64,000 nucleotides of DNA, from the NCBI RefSeq assembly GCF_024362695.1, contig NW_026063256.1, positions 124,001 through 188,000 of the forward strand, written 5' to 3'. Origin of the DNA: Pectinophora gossypiella (lineage: Eukaryota; Arthropoda; Insecta; Lepidoptera; Gelechiidae). Under the pieces are notes generated by a model. The model searched no databases and was not told the DNA's origin. It saw only the letters and a list, made by a program, of their open reading frames with translations. The translations under genes and the position numbers were made by a program. This document shows, piece after piece, positions 20,711 through 31,324 of the stretch. Numbering within the stretch: the stretch's first letter is position 1; each line of letters begins with the position of its first letter.

Positions 20711-20990
20711 GGTGATTCTTTCAAGGTCAATTGTTCTTCGCAGTGGGAGGAATTGCAGTCGTTTATGTAGCAGATTCATAATCTATTCGAAGATTGCAAG
20801 CTCGTTTTTAAGAGAGAAAAGTAAAAATACCTATGTAACAATTACCCCTGAAGGAATCATCCTTAAAACTCTTTGTTTGTAAATACTTAGGTTTGTGTAC
20901 TTTATGTTGTAAGTAGGTACCTATAAACATAAAAATATTATATAAAAAGTTAGCAGCAGTCGAGAAAATAAATAAGAATATGATATACAT
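20711..20990. other. Unclassified flank
   Basis: This is noncoding sequence between the PolB remnant and BEL-2. It ends in TACAT (20,986-20,990), the BEL-2 target duplication. I see nothing else in it. Confidence 0.5.
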
Positions 20991-21493
20991 TGTACGAAAA
21001 ATAAGTAGGTTTTCGGGAATGAACTGTGAAGGACCAGTTAACCTTATGTAGTTTAAAGTAAGTATATAAAGATCTCCACGATTGTAGGCACTCTCCTCAA
21101 TAAAACATAAAAGAAATGAGCCACTCACCACGTGATCACGGCATCGCCCTATGAAGTACCGGCCGGTAGGTGATGTTTGAGATGTATTACACAATGTTTC
21201 CTTTTGATTTTGTATATAATAGTTACAGTACAGTTTCTAGATCAGAGGCACAAGTCCACGAAGAATATTATCAATTATTTCATCACAAAAACAATATTAA
21301 AATGCGGAGCACACAGTAGTGGGTGTCACGCGCAAGATGGAGAGTTTTTTTTTAATGACACCGAGGCTGTGGTTGTCATTGACGTACAGCCTAGTAGCTT
21401 GTAGACACATAACTTATATGCAATATTGAAAAAAGAACCAAACAATCGTGTTTCACTTAATACTTAAACAAAACAACAATTAAATCCTAAAGA
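20991..21493 (-). repeat. BEL-2 3' LTR
   Basis: Read on the minus strand, it ends TTTTCGTACA. The expected TG start reads TC here, a single-base change from the 5' copy. The purine tract GCAGCGGGGGGGAATA precedes it. Confidence 0.85.
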
Positions 21494-21537
21494 TATTCCC
21501 CCCCGCTGCAAAAATAAAGTTTGCAGAAAACATATTA

Positions 21538-24500
21538 CTAATAATTAAATGTAGGCTCGTACCGTTGAATAGGCAGGGGACAAAGCTTAACAGAAGGTCG
21601 CTTCATGGTACCAGACTGAGTCCGTACTGTCGCAACACGGATAACACCATCGGACCCGGGATGAACATCGATAACTCGCCCTAGCCGCCATTGCATTGGC
21701 CTAAGATCGTCCTCTTTGATTAAAACCAAGTTACCGACAGAAATAACACCCGAACTATTATACCATTTATTTCGTTGCATTAATGAATTAAGATAGTCGT
21801 GGTACCAACGACGCCAAAAGTCACGATGTAACCGTTGTAAATGATGCCAACGATTGTTCAAATTAAGTTGCGTTTCCGGTATTTCTGGGACTACTGTAAG
21901 AGGCTCGAGCGTTAAGAAATGGCCGGGTGTCAAAACAGATAGATCAGTTGGATCGTTACTAACCGCGCATAATGGACGGCTGTTTAACACGGCTTCTACC
22001 TGAACAATCAGGGTTTGAAGTTCCTCATAGGTCAAAAGCTGTGAACCTATGACACGATGTAAATGAGTTTCTATGGATTTGACTCCAGCCTCAGCCAAAC
22101 CTGAGAAATGTGGAGCTGAAGGTAGATGAGTGCTGAAAGAAATGTGCTCAGATTGGGTAGCATTTTCCATAAGAGGAGTTAATTGGCGATAAGCACCAAC
22201 GAAATTTGTTCCACAATCACTAATAATTTGAGAACAGCGACCTCGGCGTGCAACAAACCGACGGAGGGCTGCTATAAAAGCATCGGAAGACAGATCACAT
22301 ACCACTTCGATATGAATGGCTTTAGTGGCGAAACAGACAAAGATGCACAGGTACATCTTTTCTGAGCGAACACCTCGTTTTCGTTTTCCAACGATGACAT
22401 TTAAAGGGCCCGCGTAATCGCATCCTACTACCGCGAAGGCCTTTACTCCTGATACTCTGTTGGAAGGGAGGGAAGCCATTATTGGTTGTACACCAGTTGG
22501 CTTGACGCGAAAGCATCGTATGCATTGGCTTATGCAACTCTTGATGACTTGCCTGGCTGAAAGGACCCAAAATTTTTGATTTAATAAAAATTTAACAGTT
22601 TGAGGCCCTGGATGTAAATGCGATTCATGCACATCTTGAATAACAAGCTCTGTTAGCCGCGATTTTTTCGGTAATAATATGGGATGTCTAACATCATAGT
22701 CCAAGGGCGCATTTGTCAATCGTCCCCCTACACGCAAAATAGACTGTGAGTCTAGGAAGGGGCAGAGTTTTCTCATAGGCTTTGATAGAGGTTTGTTGCT
22801 GTTGAGGTTTTCTATTTCCCCATTGAACGCTCTTTTTTGGGTAAACGATACTAACAACTGTAAGGCAGTTTCCATCTCGCTGGTGATGATGGCACCTCTG
22901 GAGCATGGTCGCTTTCGGGCGCGGTTTATAAAACGCTGCACATAGGCTAATACACGCTGAATTTTCTTAAGAGAAGAAAATCTGAATAGTAAACGTTGGA
23001 TTACATCTGAATCACGAACTTCAGAGACCAGAACCATTTTCCTTTGCTCCTGTTCGGACAGTAATTTAGCTTGAGATGAAACCTGGACATTAGGCCAAGC
23101 TTCTTTTGGTTGTAGTAACCATTCGGGTCCGTGTAACCACAACGGATGCGTTACAAGCTGGCCTGGCAACAGACCGCGGGAGACACAATCTGCCGGGTTC
23201 GACTTAGTGTCTACATGGTTCCACACAGCTTGTGGTAATTTGCGTTGAATGTGACTGACACGATTAGCAATGAACGTCTTCCAACGTAATGGAGAAGAGT
23301 GTATCCACGCCAATGCGATCATGGAGTCCGTCCAGGTAAAAATTGCTTCTGGACACATCAATGGTGACAATGCTTTAATAATGAAGCACAGAAGATCCGT
23401 GAGTAATACCGCCGCTGCAAGTTCTAAGCGAGGTAGGGTCATTTGTTTCGTGGGAGCAACCTTGGATTTAGCGCTTAAAAGATTAACTTTTACAGTTCCA
23501 TCAGGAAGTTCATATCGAAGATACACAAACGCTCCATATACAGCCTGAGACGCATCTCCAAAGCCGTGAAGATGGTAATTTGTTGCATCCGGATGAGTAA
23601 CTTGTCGCGGAATTGAAAACTGGGACAGTTGAGGAAGTTGCTGAACATATTTGGCCCATATTTCCAATATTTCAGGAGAAGGTTCTGCATCCCAGTCGGT
23701 TCCTAATAGCCATAATTTTTGAATAAGGCACTTTGCAAAGAAAGTAAGTGGTGCAAGAAAGCCCAACGGGTCAAAAATCCGTGCAAGTTCTGACAACATT
23801 GTACGCTTCGTACAACATCTGTTCAACGGTTGAACCTTGTATGTAAAATTATCAGATGTCGGGTCCCATCTTAAGCCCAATACCTTGACGAAATTGTCTT
23901 GATCCAAGTCACAAGTCTGGGACCTAGAAAGGTAGTGATCCGAAGGTAGATCTTCTAGAATACGTGGGTCGTTACTAGCCCACTTTCTAAGTTCAAAGCA
24001 ACCTTTGCGCGTAATGTTAATGAGCTGATTGCGAAGTTCTAGCGCATCATCCAAAGTTTTGGCACCGGCCGCAATGTCATCGACATATATATCGCGGTTC
24101 AGAACTTCAGCCGCCTTCGGGTAATTCGATCCCTCATCCTTAACCAATTGTTGTACCACGCGAAGGGCTAAAAATGGTGACGAGGAAACCCCATAAGTCA
24201 CTGTATTCAGTTCATATTCGGACACAGGTTGAGAAGGATCAAAACGCCATAGTATGCGCTGCAAATGCCGGTGCTTAGGGTTCACCAAAATCTGGCGGTA
24301 CATTTGCTTGACATCAGTGGTCATAACAATATTATGCAGTCGGAACCTTAAAAGAATAGCCGAAATATCAGTTTGGAGCTTCGGCCCAATTAATTGGTTT
24401 TGATTTAACGAATTTCCGTCAAAATCTGGGTCGGACGCATTAAAAACAACGCGAAGACGAGTCGATGCACTATTTTCGTTGATGACACTGTGGTGAGGTA

Positions 24501-24705
24501 TATAATATGCATCAGATCTATCAGCATCAGATTGAGGTACCTCAGACATGTGACGACGATCTAAGTAATCTTGCATGAAATCAGTATAAGCTTTATACAA
24601 ATCGGGTTTTTGCAAGAGCCGTTTCTCGCAAGCATAAAATTTTCGAAGTGCCTTATACTTCATATTTTTATATTGAGGGGTATCCATTTTCATGGGTAAC
24701 TCCAC
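21538..24705 (-). CDS. BEL-2 pol polyprotein (reverse transcriptase, RNase H, integrase)
   Basis: A 1,055-codon open frame. The Pao reverse transcriptase includes VMTTDVKQMYRQILV, YGVSSSPFLALR and the active site IYVDDIAAG. The RNase H region (HGFGDASQAVYGAFVYL, LPRLELAAAVLL) follows. The integrase N-terminal zinc region includes LHPGPQ and CIRCFR. The integrase core has VGCDYAGPLNV, IISDCGTNFVG and HFSGLAEAGVK carrying D,D,E. A C-terminal domain with LVLIKEDDLRPMQWRLGRV ends the protein. No internal breaks are seen, so this is the most intact retroelement polymerase in the window. The Met at 24,705 is internal, because the frame is joined to gag-protease upstream in the normal element. Confidence 0.92.
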   Translation of the reverse strand: MELPMKMDTPQYKNMKYKALRKFYACEKRLLQKPDLYKAYTDFMQDYLDRRHMSEVPQSDADRSDAYYIPHHSVINENSASTRLRVVFNASDPDFDGNSLNQNQLIGPKLQTDISAILLRFRLHNIVMTTDVKQMYRQILVNPKHRHLQRILWRFDPSQPVSEYELNTVTYGVSSSPFLALRVVQQLVKDEGSNYPKAAEVLNRDIYVDDIAAGAKTLDDALELRNQLINITRKGCFELRKWASNDPRILEDLPSDHYLSRSQTCDLDQDNFVKVLGLRWDPTSDNFTYKVQPLNRCCTKRTMLSELARIFDPLGFLAPLTFFAKCLIQKLWLLGTDWDAEPSPEILEIWAKYVQQLPQLSQFSIPRQVTHPDATNYHLHGFGDASQAVYGAFVYLRYELPDGTVKVNLLSAKSKVAPTKQMTLPRLELAAAVLLTDLLCFIIKALSPLMCPEAIFTWTDSMIALAWIHSSPLRWKTFIANRVSHIQRKLPQAVWNHVDTKSNPADCVSRGLLPGQLVTHPLWLHGPEWLLQPKEAWPNVQVSSQAKLLSEQEQRKMVLVSEVRDSDVIQRLLFRFSSLKKIQRVLAYVQRFINRARKRPCSRGAIITSEMETALQLLVSFTQKRAFNGEIENLNSNKPLSKPMRKLCPFLDSQSILRVGGRLTNAPLDYDVRHPILLPKKSRLTELVIQDVHESHLHPGPQTVKFLLNQKFWVLSARQVIKSCISQCIRCFRVKPTGVQPIMASLPSNRVSGVKAFAVVGCDYAGPLNVIVGKRKRGVRSEKMYLCIFVCFATKAIHIEVVCDLSSDAFIAALRRFVARRGRCSQIISDCGTNFVGAYRQLTPLMENATQSEHISFSTHLPSAPHFSGLAEAGVKSIETHLHRVIGSQLLTYEELQTLIVQVEAVLNSRPLCAVSNDPTDLSVLTPGHFLTLEPLTVVPEIPETQLNLNNRWHHLQRLHRDFWRRWYHDYLNSLMQRNKWYNSSGVISVGNLVLIKEDDLRPMQWRLGRVIDVHPGSDGVIRVATVRTQSGTMKRPSVKLCPLPIQRYEPTFNY

Positions 24706-24893
24706 GATGTAACGTCCATCTGTATCTCTGTAGTGCGACTTAGAAAAGTGATCTTCACAAAGTGTGTCTTCCAGAGATGTAGGTAGTTCACAGGGAACAT
24801 TTTCTACCTCCCAAAGTTTTTGAAGTGTCCAAAGTGTGGTCCATATTCAAAGTGTGGTCATTAACGGCCAATAACACATTAAGTTTAGGTACA
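24706..24893 (-). pseudogene. BEL-2 protease-reverse transcriptase linker, out of frame
   Basis: This linker includes YRDTDGRYIVELPMKM at its end. It continues the polyprotein, but a stop and frame change near 24,800 separate it from the protease frame. Confidence 0.55.
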
Positions 24894-26620
24894 TTAAGTT
24901 TGACAAGGTACGGTTCCCATGAAAACCCAGCCAAAAATAGTGTTGATGGGAGTCGTATCAGTCGATGGAATCGACCCAGGCAATAATATAGAGGGCCAAA
25001 GTTCAGCTCCGATCAGGACGTCAATGGACCCAGGCAAGTAATAATTCGGATCAGCAATCGTGATGTCTTTGAATGTCGCCCATGTACTATTTTCAATCCG
25101 AGAGGAAGGCATATCTCCACATATTCGGGGAACAATCATGGCTTCGAACGTAAGGACTTGCTCACGTCCGCGTCGCGGTCGAATCACACAATTGACCTTG
25201 CCAAGGTCCTTGACCTCTTGGTTGCTTAAGCCATAAATTGGAACGTCACTCTTATATTTGGGCAAGCCCAACCGGCGAGCGCAAGAATCAGTCATAAAAT
25301 GAACCTGACTACCCGAATCCAGCAGCACTCTTACCTCTTGATAATTACCCCATTTGTCTAAGGCAACGCGGACTGGGCCATAGGCGACGCGGACTGGGCC
25401 GAATGAGAAGCCTGCTGGGCCGGGAAGTGCAACAATGAGTGGTGGCGACGACCACAATGCCGACAATTTGTCTTAGACCGACAAGTGCGGCTCGAATGAT
25501 TTGGACGCAAACAGTTCACACACCATTTTTTATTCTTAACTGTTTCAAATCTTTGTGGCACTGCCAAAGATTGAAAGTCTGAGCAATGGCTTATGAAGTG
25601 GCCCTGAGAGCAATAACTGCAAATATTATCCGTAACAGTAGCATTACTGGCTACAAGTGTCGTCGTGGTGTATTGGCGTGGTGACTGTGCAGTGTTATTA
25701 TTTTTAATATTCGTATTATTCTTTTTAAAGTTCGCATTGGTTCTTTTATCGGTAGGCTTTTCAGTTCCCAACGCTAAAGAAGACATTTCCCAAGCTTGGC
25801 AATATTTCATCAAGAAATCTTTCAATGTGTCGAAGGAAGGAATTTCAGATGACGTCACGCTCATTTCAAAATCCTTGCGAGTAGCAACGTCTAGTTTTGT
25901 CAATAAAGTGTGAAAAAGCACAAAATCCCATTCACCAGTCGGCAACTTAAGATTTTCCAGAATCGCTAAATTTTCCGAAAAAATATCTAAGACGTTACGT
26001 AATGACGCAGCATCGTTTGCAGCAAGCTTGCAGTCGCGAATTGCCTCCCATGAAATAAACGCGAGGTGCCGTTTATTCTCATAACGAGTTATCAACGTTT
26101 TGTAGGCAACGTCATAGTTTGATTCCGTTAAAGGAAAAACTTTTATCAATTCCAACGCCGAGCCTTGAAGTGACGACAATAAATAGCTAAACTTCTCAAC
26201 TTTAGACAATGACTTGTTTTTGTGAATTAATGAATCGTATAAATCGCGAAATGGAAGAAAGTTTTTATAATTACCGTCGAATGGTTTTAACATAAGACGC
26301 GGCAACTTAACCTGCGCTGACGACTTGTTGTTTTCACTATGGTTGTCCGACGGCGATATGTCATGAGAGCTGATATTACCGGACTTCGGTTTATCGATAC
26401 CAAAAACTTTACACTTTATTTCGAGAATATCCGAGTAGGTCTCATCAAACTGTTGACGAAATATATCCTCTTCGTTGAATGCCTCTTCATTATCATCGTC
26501 CAGTTTTGATAAAATTTTATTATGTACGGAATCAAATTCTTCTGTTAACTCCGGAAGGCGATCGCACCATGAAATAAATCGTTCCTTATAAGAACTATCC
26601 GTTAAACATCTTTTTGCGCA
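24894..26620 (-). pseudogene. BEL-2 gag and protease
   Basis: Two overlapping frames are present (25,358-26,758 and 24,894-25,466). The gag core includes KLPRLMLKPFDGNYKNFLPF. Cys/His knuckles follow (CSYCSQGHFISHC, CVNCLRPNHSSRTC, CRHCGRRHHSLLH). The protease includes VLLDSGSQVHFM with the catalytic DSG. A frame change at about 25,370-25,460 lies between knuckles and protease, in short imperfect repeats (AQSASPMAQSA). The first gag codons lie beyond the inserted transposon at 28,156-28,219. Confidence 0.85.
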
Positions 26621-26622
26621 TA

Positions 26623-28153
26623 CAGGGTGTCCCGTAAAGAGCACGACAGACTGAAATGTAAGGAAGATTGAGGTGTGCCCTACTCGATAAAAAAAAATGA
26701 CCTCAGTAAAAGTGTCACCGTTTTCGAGATATTCCCGACTTTTTATTTTTTTCGACAAATTCCGCTTTTGGTCAGTTTTTTTGTTGCTGTGTGTACAAGA
26801 AAGCAGATAACTCTGTAATTTATTTTTGTAAATATTCTAGAATAGTAGATCTACCATATTTAAATACTATTTTGCTAAATATCATTAAGTATCTTTGAAA
26901 AAAAAAACATTATTCTTATTATTTTTTTGTACAAAAATGCTGAGACGACATCAATCGGATCCCAATTTTTTTAATAAAATCTTGTGGAGCGATGAGTCAT
27001 CATGCAAGCGCGATGGCTATTTTAATTTACACAATCTGCATAGCTGGCAGATATCCAATCCACATGAGATGCGGGAAGATCGATCTCAATACCAATACAA
27101 AATAAATTTGTGGACCGGTATCTACAATGGCCAAATACTAGGACCGGTCGAACTGCCACCCACTCTCAATGCCAATAACTACTTGGAGTTTCTTCAAAAT
27201 CAGATGCCGATTTTACTTGAGGATATTCCACTGGCGGAGCGGCGTGCAATGTGGCTGCAACACGACGGGTGCCCCGCGCACTACGGCCGTCAAGTAAGGG
27301 ACCATTTAAACTCTACATTCCCTCGTCGATGGATCGGACGAGGAGGCACAATCAATTGGCCTGCTCGATCCCCCGATCTAAATCCATTGGATTTCTTTTA
27401 TTGGGGCTGCATGAAGGACAAGGTGTATAAAGAAGCTATTCAGAGTGAAGAACACCTGCGACAACAAATTAATACAGCAGCCCAAGAAATATCAGAATTA
27501 AGCTTAAGACGGTTAAAAAGGGCTTTCATTAAGAGGTGCCGCGCGTGTATCGCACAAGAAGGCCGGCAATTCGAGCACATACTAGATGTATTCATTGACT
27601 AAATATTAAAAAATGATTTTTTTACTCAAACATGTGTATTTTATTTATTATTCAAATTTAATATGAATTAGCCCCTTTTGCACAATACTGGCAATTTCTT
27701 TTCTTTTTCTACAAAAATATGGCCAGTATTATACCTTTCTGAAATCCTTATTAAATAAGTAATTTATCTGTAAAATGTGCAGTGACAGTCCAGTACATTT
27801 TTTTTTCACCACCGAATGCCAAAGTTGAGGTAAATAATTTTTGTACAAAAAAATAATAAGAATAATGTTTTTTTTTTTCAAAGATACTTAATGATATTTA
27901 GCAAAATAGTATTTAAATATGGTAGATCTACTATTCTAGAATATTTACAAAAATAAATTACAGAGTTATCTGCTTTCTTGTAAACACAGCAACAAAAAAA
28001 CTGACCAAAAGCGGAATTTGTCGAAAAAAATAAAAAGTCGGGAATATCTCGAAAACGGTGACACTTTTACTGAGGTCATTTTTTTTTATCGAGTAGGGCA
28101 CACCTCAATCTTCCTTACATTTCAGTCTGTCGTGCTCTTTACGGGACACCCTG
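26623..28153 (+). mobile_element. DD41D mariner-like element with 316-bp TIRs
   Basis: It is flanked by TA (26,621-26,622 and 28,154-28,155). The termini read CAGGGTGTCCCG and CGGGACACCCTG. The terminal inverted repeats, 26,623-26,938 and 27,837-28,153, are nearly identical over their whole length. That is far longer than the short TIRs usual in this group. It sits inside BEL-2 gag. Confidence 0.9.
26895..27602 (+). pseudogene. DD41D transposase, N-terminally truncated
   Basis: The catalytic domain of a Tc1/mariner-superfamily transposase. The first Asp is in LWSDESS, the second in QHDGCPAHYGRQV and the third in SPDLNPLDFF. There are 41 residues between the second and third, hence DD41D. About 220 codons remain. 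The helix-turn-helix DNA-binding half expected before the first Asp is missing, and the frame emerges directly from the left TIR, with a likely Met at 26,937. The catalytic triad is intact, but without a DNA-binding domain the protein should not act alone. Confidence 0.85.
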
Positions 28154-28155
28154 TA

Positions 28156-28219
28156 TATAGGCATCATTCAACCGTTTGATTACGATTTTACGTTTAGCTT
28201 GATTCATACCGAGTACCAT
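28156..28219 (-). pseudogene. BEL-2 gag N-terminal stub
   Basis: From an ATG at 28,219 the minus strand reads about 20 basic codons ending RLNDAY at the transposon junction. In-frame gag resumes on the other side near 26,620. Confidence 0.65.
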
Positions 28220-29212
28220 CTTAATTCCGTTACGATCACGATAAATAAACAACAACGGGAATTTTGTAATATTTTAAACCAATGCACAAGCGAAAAAACT
28301 TATAATTTATTTTATCCTTAATCTTGTTATGGAAGAATAGCAACTCTAGACAAATTTTTTATTTATTTTTATTTATTTTATTTTCTTATAAAAACAATGT
28401 TACAAACACTGAAATACAGACATCGGTAAACCCGCAAAAGTTTGTCTCGATGCCTGCTCCTCGCACCATGTCACAATGTTTGTCTTATAGGTATTTAATA
28501 AAAATTACAAGCTATACCTGTAGGTAGGTACTCTGTCTACCACGATAACCAACACTAAATAGTATGTAGTATTATAAATTAATCTAAGCTAACAGCTCTA
28601 AGCTCTAAACAAGTCACAGTCCGCCGGCAGCTGATGGTCGGTTCTTAACACTGTTACACACCCCACTCCACGCGCTGCTTAAATGTTCCAACCAGTTTTG
28701 CATTACATACAGTATGTATTTAATTGTGGAAAGTTTATAGACGACTTAATAATACTTTCTTAAGTACAAGACTTATATTATTGTTAGTCAATGTATTTTT
28801 AACCTCTGTAGACAGTTTGTTAATTAAGGTGGGTACGATATATTCCGACGTCCGTTTGCCGTAAAATTTTTTAAAACGCGGTATGGTAAGTATTTTTTTT
28901 CCTGTTTGTCTTGTAATCTTATTTGACTTTTTTATGTGTTGAATTTCGGATCTAAAATATTGCTCTTTTAAAATGTTTAATAAAATATCACGGAGTGTGC
29001 GAAAGTACCTATTCTCGGCTGACTGAAACGAGGAAGCGAATAAACGAACCGCTCGGGTTATATGTAATTAGATAATGGAATTACAACATTTGTATATGCA
29101 CAATATATTCCCCAATAGAACTACATGGTTAACACAATATTTGAGAGTAAAATCCATAGGCCATGTACGGTACGAACTACTGACAATCCGGTTCACTAAG
29201 GACCAAATAACA
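28220..29212 (-). other. BEL-2 leader and primer-binding site
   Basis: Noncoding. Adjacent to the 5' LTR the minus strand reads ATTTGGTCCTTAGTGAACC, a plausible primer-binding site. Confidence 0.6.
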
Positions 29213-29716
29213 TGTACGAAAAATAAGTAGGTTTTCGGGAATGAACTGTGAAGGACCAGTTAGCCTTATGTAGTTTAAAGTAAGTATATAAAGATCTCCA
29301 CGATTGTAGGCACTCTCCTCAATAAAACATAAAAGAAATGAGCCACTCACCACGTGATCACGGCGTCGCCCTATGAAGTACCGGCCGGTAGCTGATGTTT
29401 GAGATGTATTACACAATGTTTCCTTTTGATTTTGTATATAATAGTTACAGTACAGTTTCTAGATCAGAGGCACAAGTCCACGAAGAATATTATCAATTAT
29501 TTCACCACAAAAACAATATTAAAATGCGGAGCACACAGTAGTGGGTGTCACGCGCAAGATGGAGAGTTTTTTTTTTAATGACACCGAGGCTGTGGTTGTC
29601 ATTGACGTACAGCCTAGTAGCTTGTAGACACATAACTTATATGCAATATTGAAAAAAGAACCAAACAATCGTGTTTCACTTAATACTTAAACAAAACAAT
29701 AATTAAATCCTAAACA
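29213..29716 (-). repeat. BEL-2 5' LTR
   Basis: On the minus strand it starts TGTTTAGGATT and ends TTTTCGTACA. It is followed on the plus strand by TACAT. Confidence 0.85.
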
Positions 29717-29749
29717 TACATAATAGTTTCATTTATTCATACCTACCAA

Positions 29750-30010
29750 ACCAAAAGACAGGTAACTTAGGCCTTCGCCACACTTGATGGAAATTAAGTC
29801 GTGGATCTTCCGCAACGGAACGCCGATACAAGTATTTGTATACTATATTGTCTTGCACAATCATTGAAATTAATCACCGTAGATTCAAAATTTATAGGAT
29901 AAAAAGTAGCCTATGCGTTAATGCAGTAGCTATGTGATATATCTAGCTACCATATTTCATCCGTTCAGCTCTTTAGGGGTTTCGCATTTATAACATTAGT
30001 GTGATGAAAT
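29750..30010. repeat. Degraded Lepidoptera-type dispersed repeat
   Basis: Phrases such as ATAAAAAGTAGCCTATG, CATATTTCATCCGTTCAG and CATAACATTAGTG-like sequence match a dispersed noncoding repeat that I recognise from moth genomes. There is no ORF. Confidence 0.5.
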
Positions 30011-30152
30011 AAGTACTTAGATAAATACTTCCTTTAATTATAATCGCTAGTCTCCATTTTTCATGTTTAAACTTGTTAATGTGAAATACAATGCGACAAT
30101 GAAAACTTAAGCGATTTTGAGTGTGCACGTGCGGTAACATGAGAAGGCGCAT

Positions 30153-30611
30153 ATGTGCGGGGCGACGCGGCGACCGCGACGTTGCATCATAATTTATTTC
30201 ATTTCTATTTCGCTTCTCGTTAGTGCAACACCTTCGAAAATGTCCGCGTCCATGCCGAAAATGAGTTTTCTCGCTATAGTGGGGGATGAAGTCCCAAAAT
30301 TTACAGTATCAATACAAATTCATCGTCTTCGCCGAGATGGAGATAAGGTCAAAGAAAAAACTCTTGTGAGAAGTATATACGGCGCCCATGATAAAGAAGA
30401 TCGAGTGCTGGCATCCGCGCTGTACTCATGTTACCTGATGTCAAAGGAGCTGGGTGAACAAGTTGAAACTTGTAGCTTAAATAAGTATGAACAGGTATGT
30501 GTGCATAAACTACCTATTACTTTATTTTATATGTGTTGAGGGGTATAGTCTAATCTGTCATTGTATTTTCAGTTACTCGTGGAGAAAGACGTAGACACCG
30601 TTGACGGTTAA
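30153..30611 (+). CDS. Candidate spliced gene of unknown function
   Basis: Exon 1 runs from an ATG at 30,153 (or an internal Met at 30,240-30,263) to 30,494, followed by the donor GTATGT. An acceptor TTTTCAG at 30,572 leads to a second exon that ends in TAA at 30,611. The phase is preserved (codon boundary at KYEQ). The first 25-30 residues include a hydrophobic run (IIIYFISISLLVS) that could be a signal or an upstream-start artefact. The core, FLAIVGDEVPKFTVSIQIHR onwards, is mixed alpha/beta-like with no family I recognise. An alternative acceptor at 30,744 also keeps phase. It is not obviously a transposon protein. Confidence 0.45.
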
Positions 30612-30744
30612 AAATCATCATCATAATTTCGAAGGTGCACTAAAAGCGGTGCCTGCTAAGTACTGTGGTTTATTTTATAAATAAAATCAAATGTTTGTAT
30701 TTTATTTTATACATAAATTAATGTGATACGTTTTATTGTTTCAG

Positions 30745-31008
30745 AACATGTCGAATAATTTAACAAACGTTAACGAAGATGATTTATTCTACCCTTACGC
30801 GCAAGATCCGCTTGCTGACTTCGATGAAAGGTATCCTGTTCAAGCGACTACCACAAAATCGACGGCGTCTCATGATAACAAGAGTCAAAAGCTGAAAAGT
30901 GATAAGAAGAAGAAGAGGAAGATAAATCTAAAGTTATATGCGGAAAATGGAAGCAGTCATCTTCATTTGTGCAAAATCGAAACGCGGAGAAAGCCACCAA
31001 GTTAATTA
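30745..31008 (+). CDS. Possible alternative 3' exon, acidic then lysine-rich
   Basis: After the acceptor TGTTTCAG (ends 30,744) the frame reads NMSNNLTNVNEDDLFYPYAQ. It then becomes basic (KLKSDKKKKRKINLK) and stops at 31,008. It is in phase with the donor at 30,494. A further open stretch in another frame (about 31,018-31,180) suggests an indel or another exon. Function unknown. Confidence 0.35.
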
Positions 31009-31324
31009 AAATCAGCATAGTGGATCAAATACGAGTGAAAATCAAGAAAAAAGTGATGTTTTAGTGAAAGCCCAATATGTGGTAAAAGATAGTTATGATG
31101 ATATATTCGGACAGACTGAAAAATTAATTAACAATATTTCAAAGACATTGTGTAATTACAGTACTTGTATTTATATGTAACATGCGATTATTTCATAATA
31201 TGTTGGAATCGCATTTTCGTGTATTCACAACACAGTAAATTACATCGCAAATAAAGTCTCTGACTAATGTCAGAGTACTACAAGCTATGGAAACATTTAA
31301 TGTATATAGTAGAAATAGTTAATA

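Larger units (their letters stand above)
20991..29716 (-). mobile_element. BEL-2, complete BEL/Pao LTR retrotransposon
   Basis: LTRs lie at 20,991-21,493 and 29,213-29,716, about 503 bp each. The duplication TACAT flanks both ends (20,986-20,990 and 29,717-29,721). Pol is at 21,538-24,705, and gag-protease runs from 24,894 to about 28,219, all on the minus strand. By eye the LTRs differ at about six places, so it is older than BEL-1. A DD41D transposon at 26,623-28,153 interrupts gag. Confidence 0.92.

Noticed and set aside
25358..26758. Gag start at the ATG within the transposon TIR
   Set aside because: The first 45 or so codons come from the DD41D terminal repeat. The native gag start is beyond it, near 28,219.
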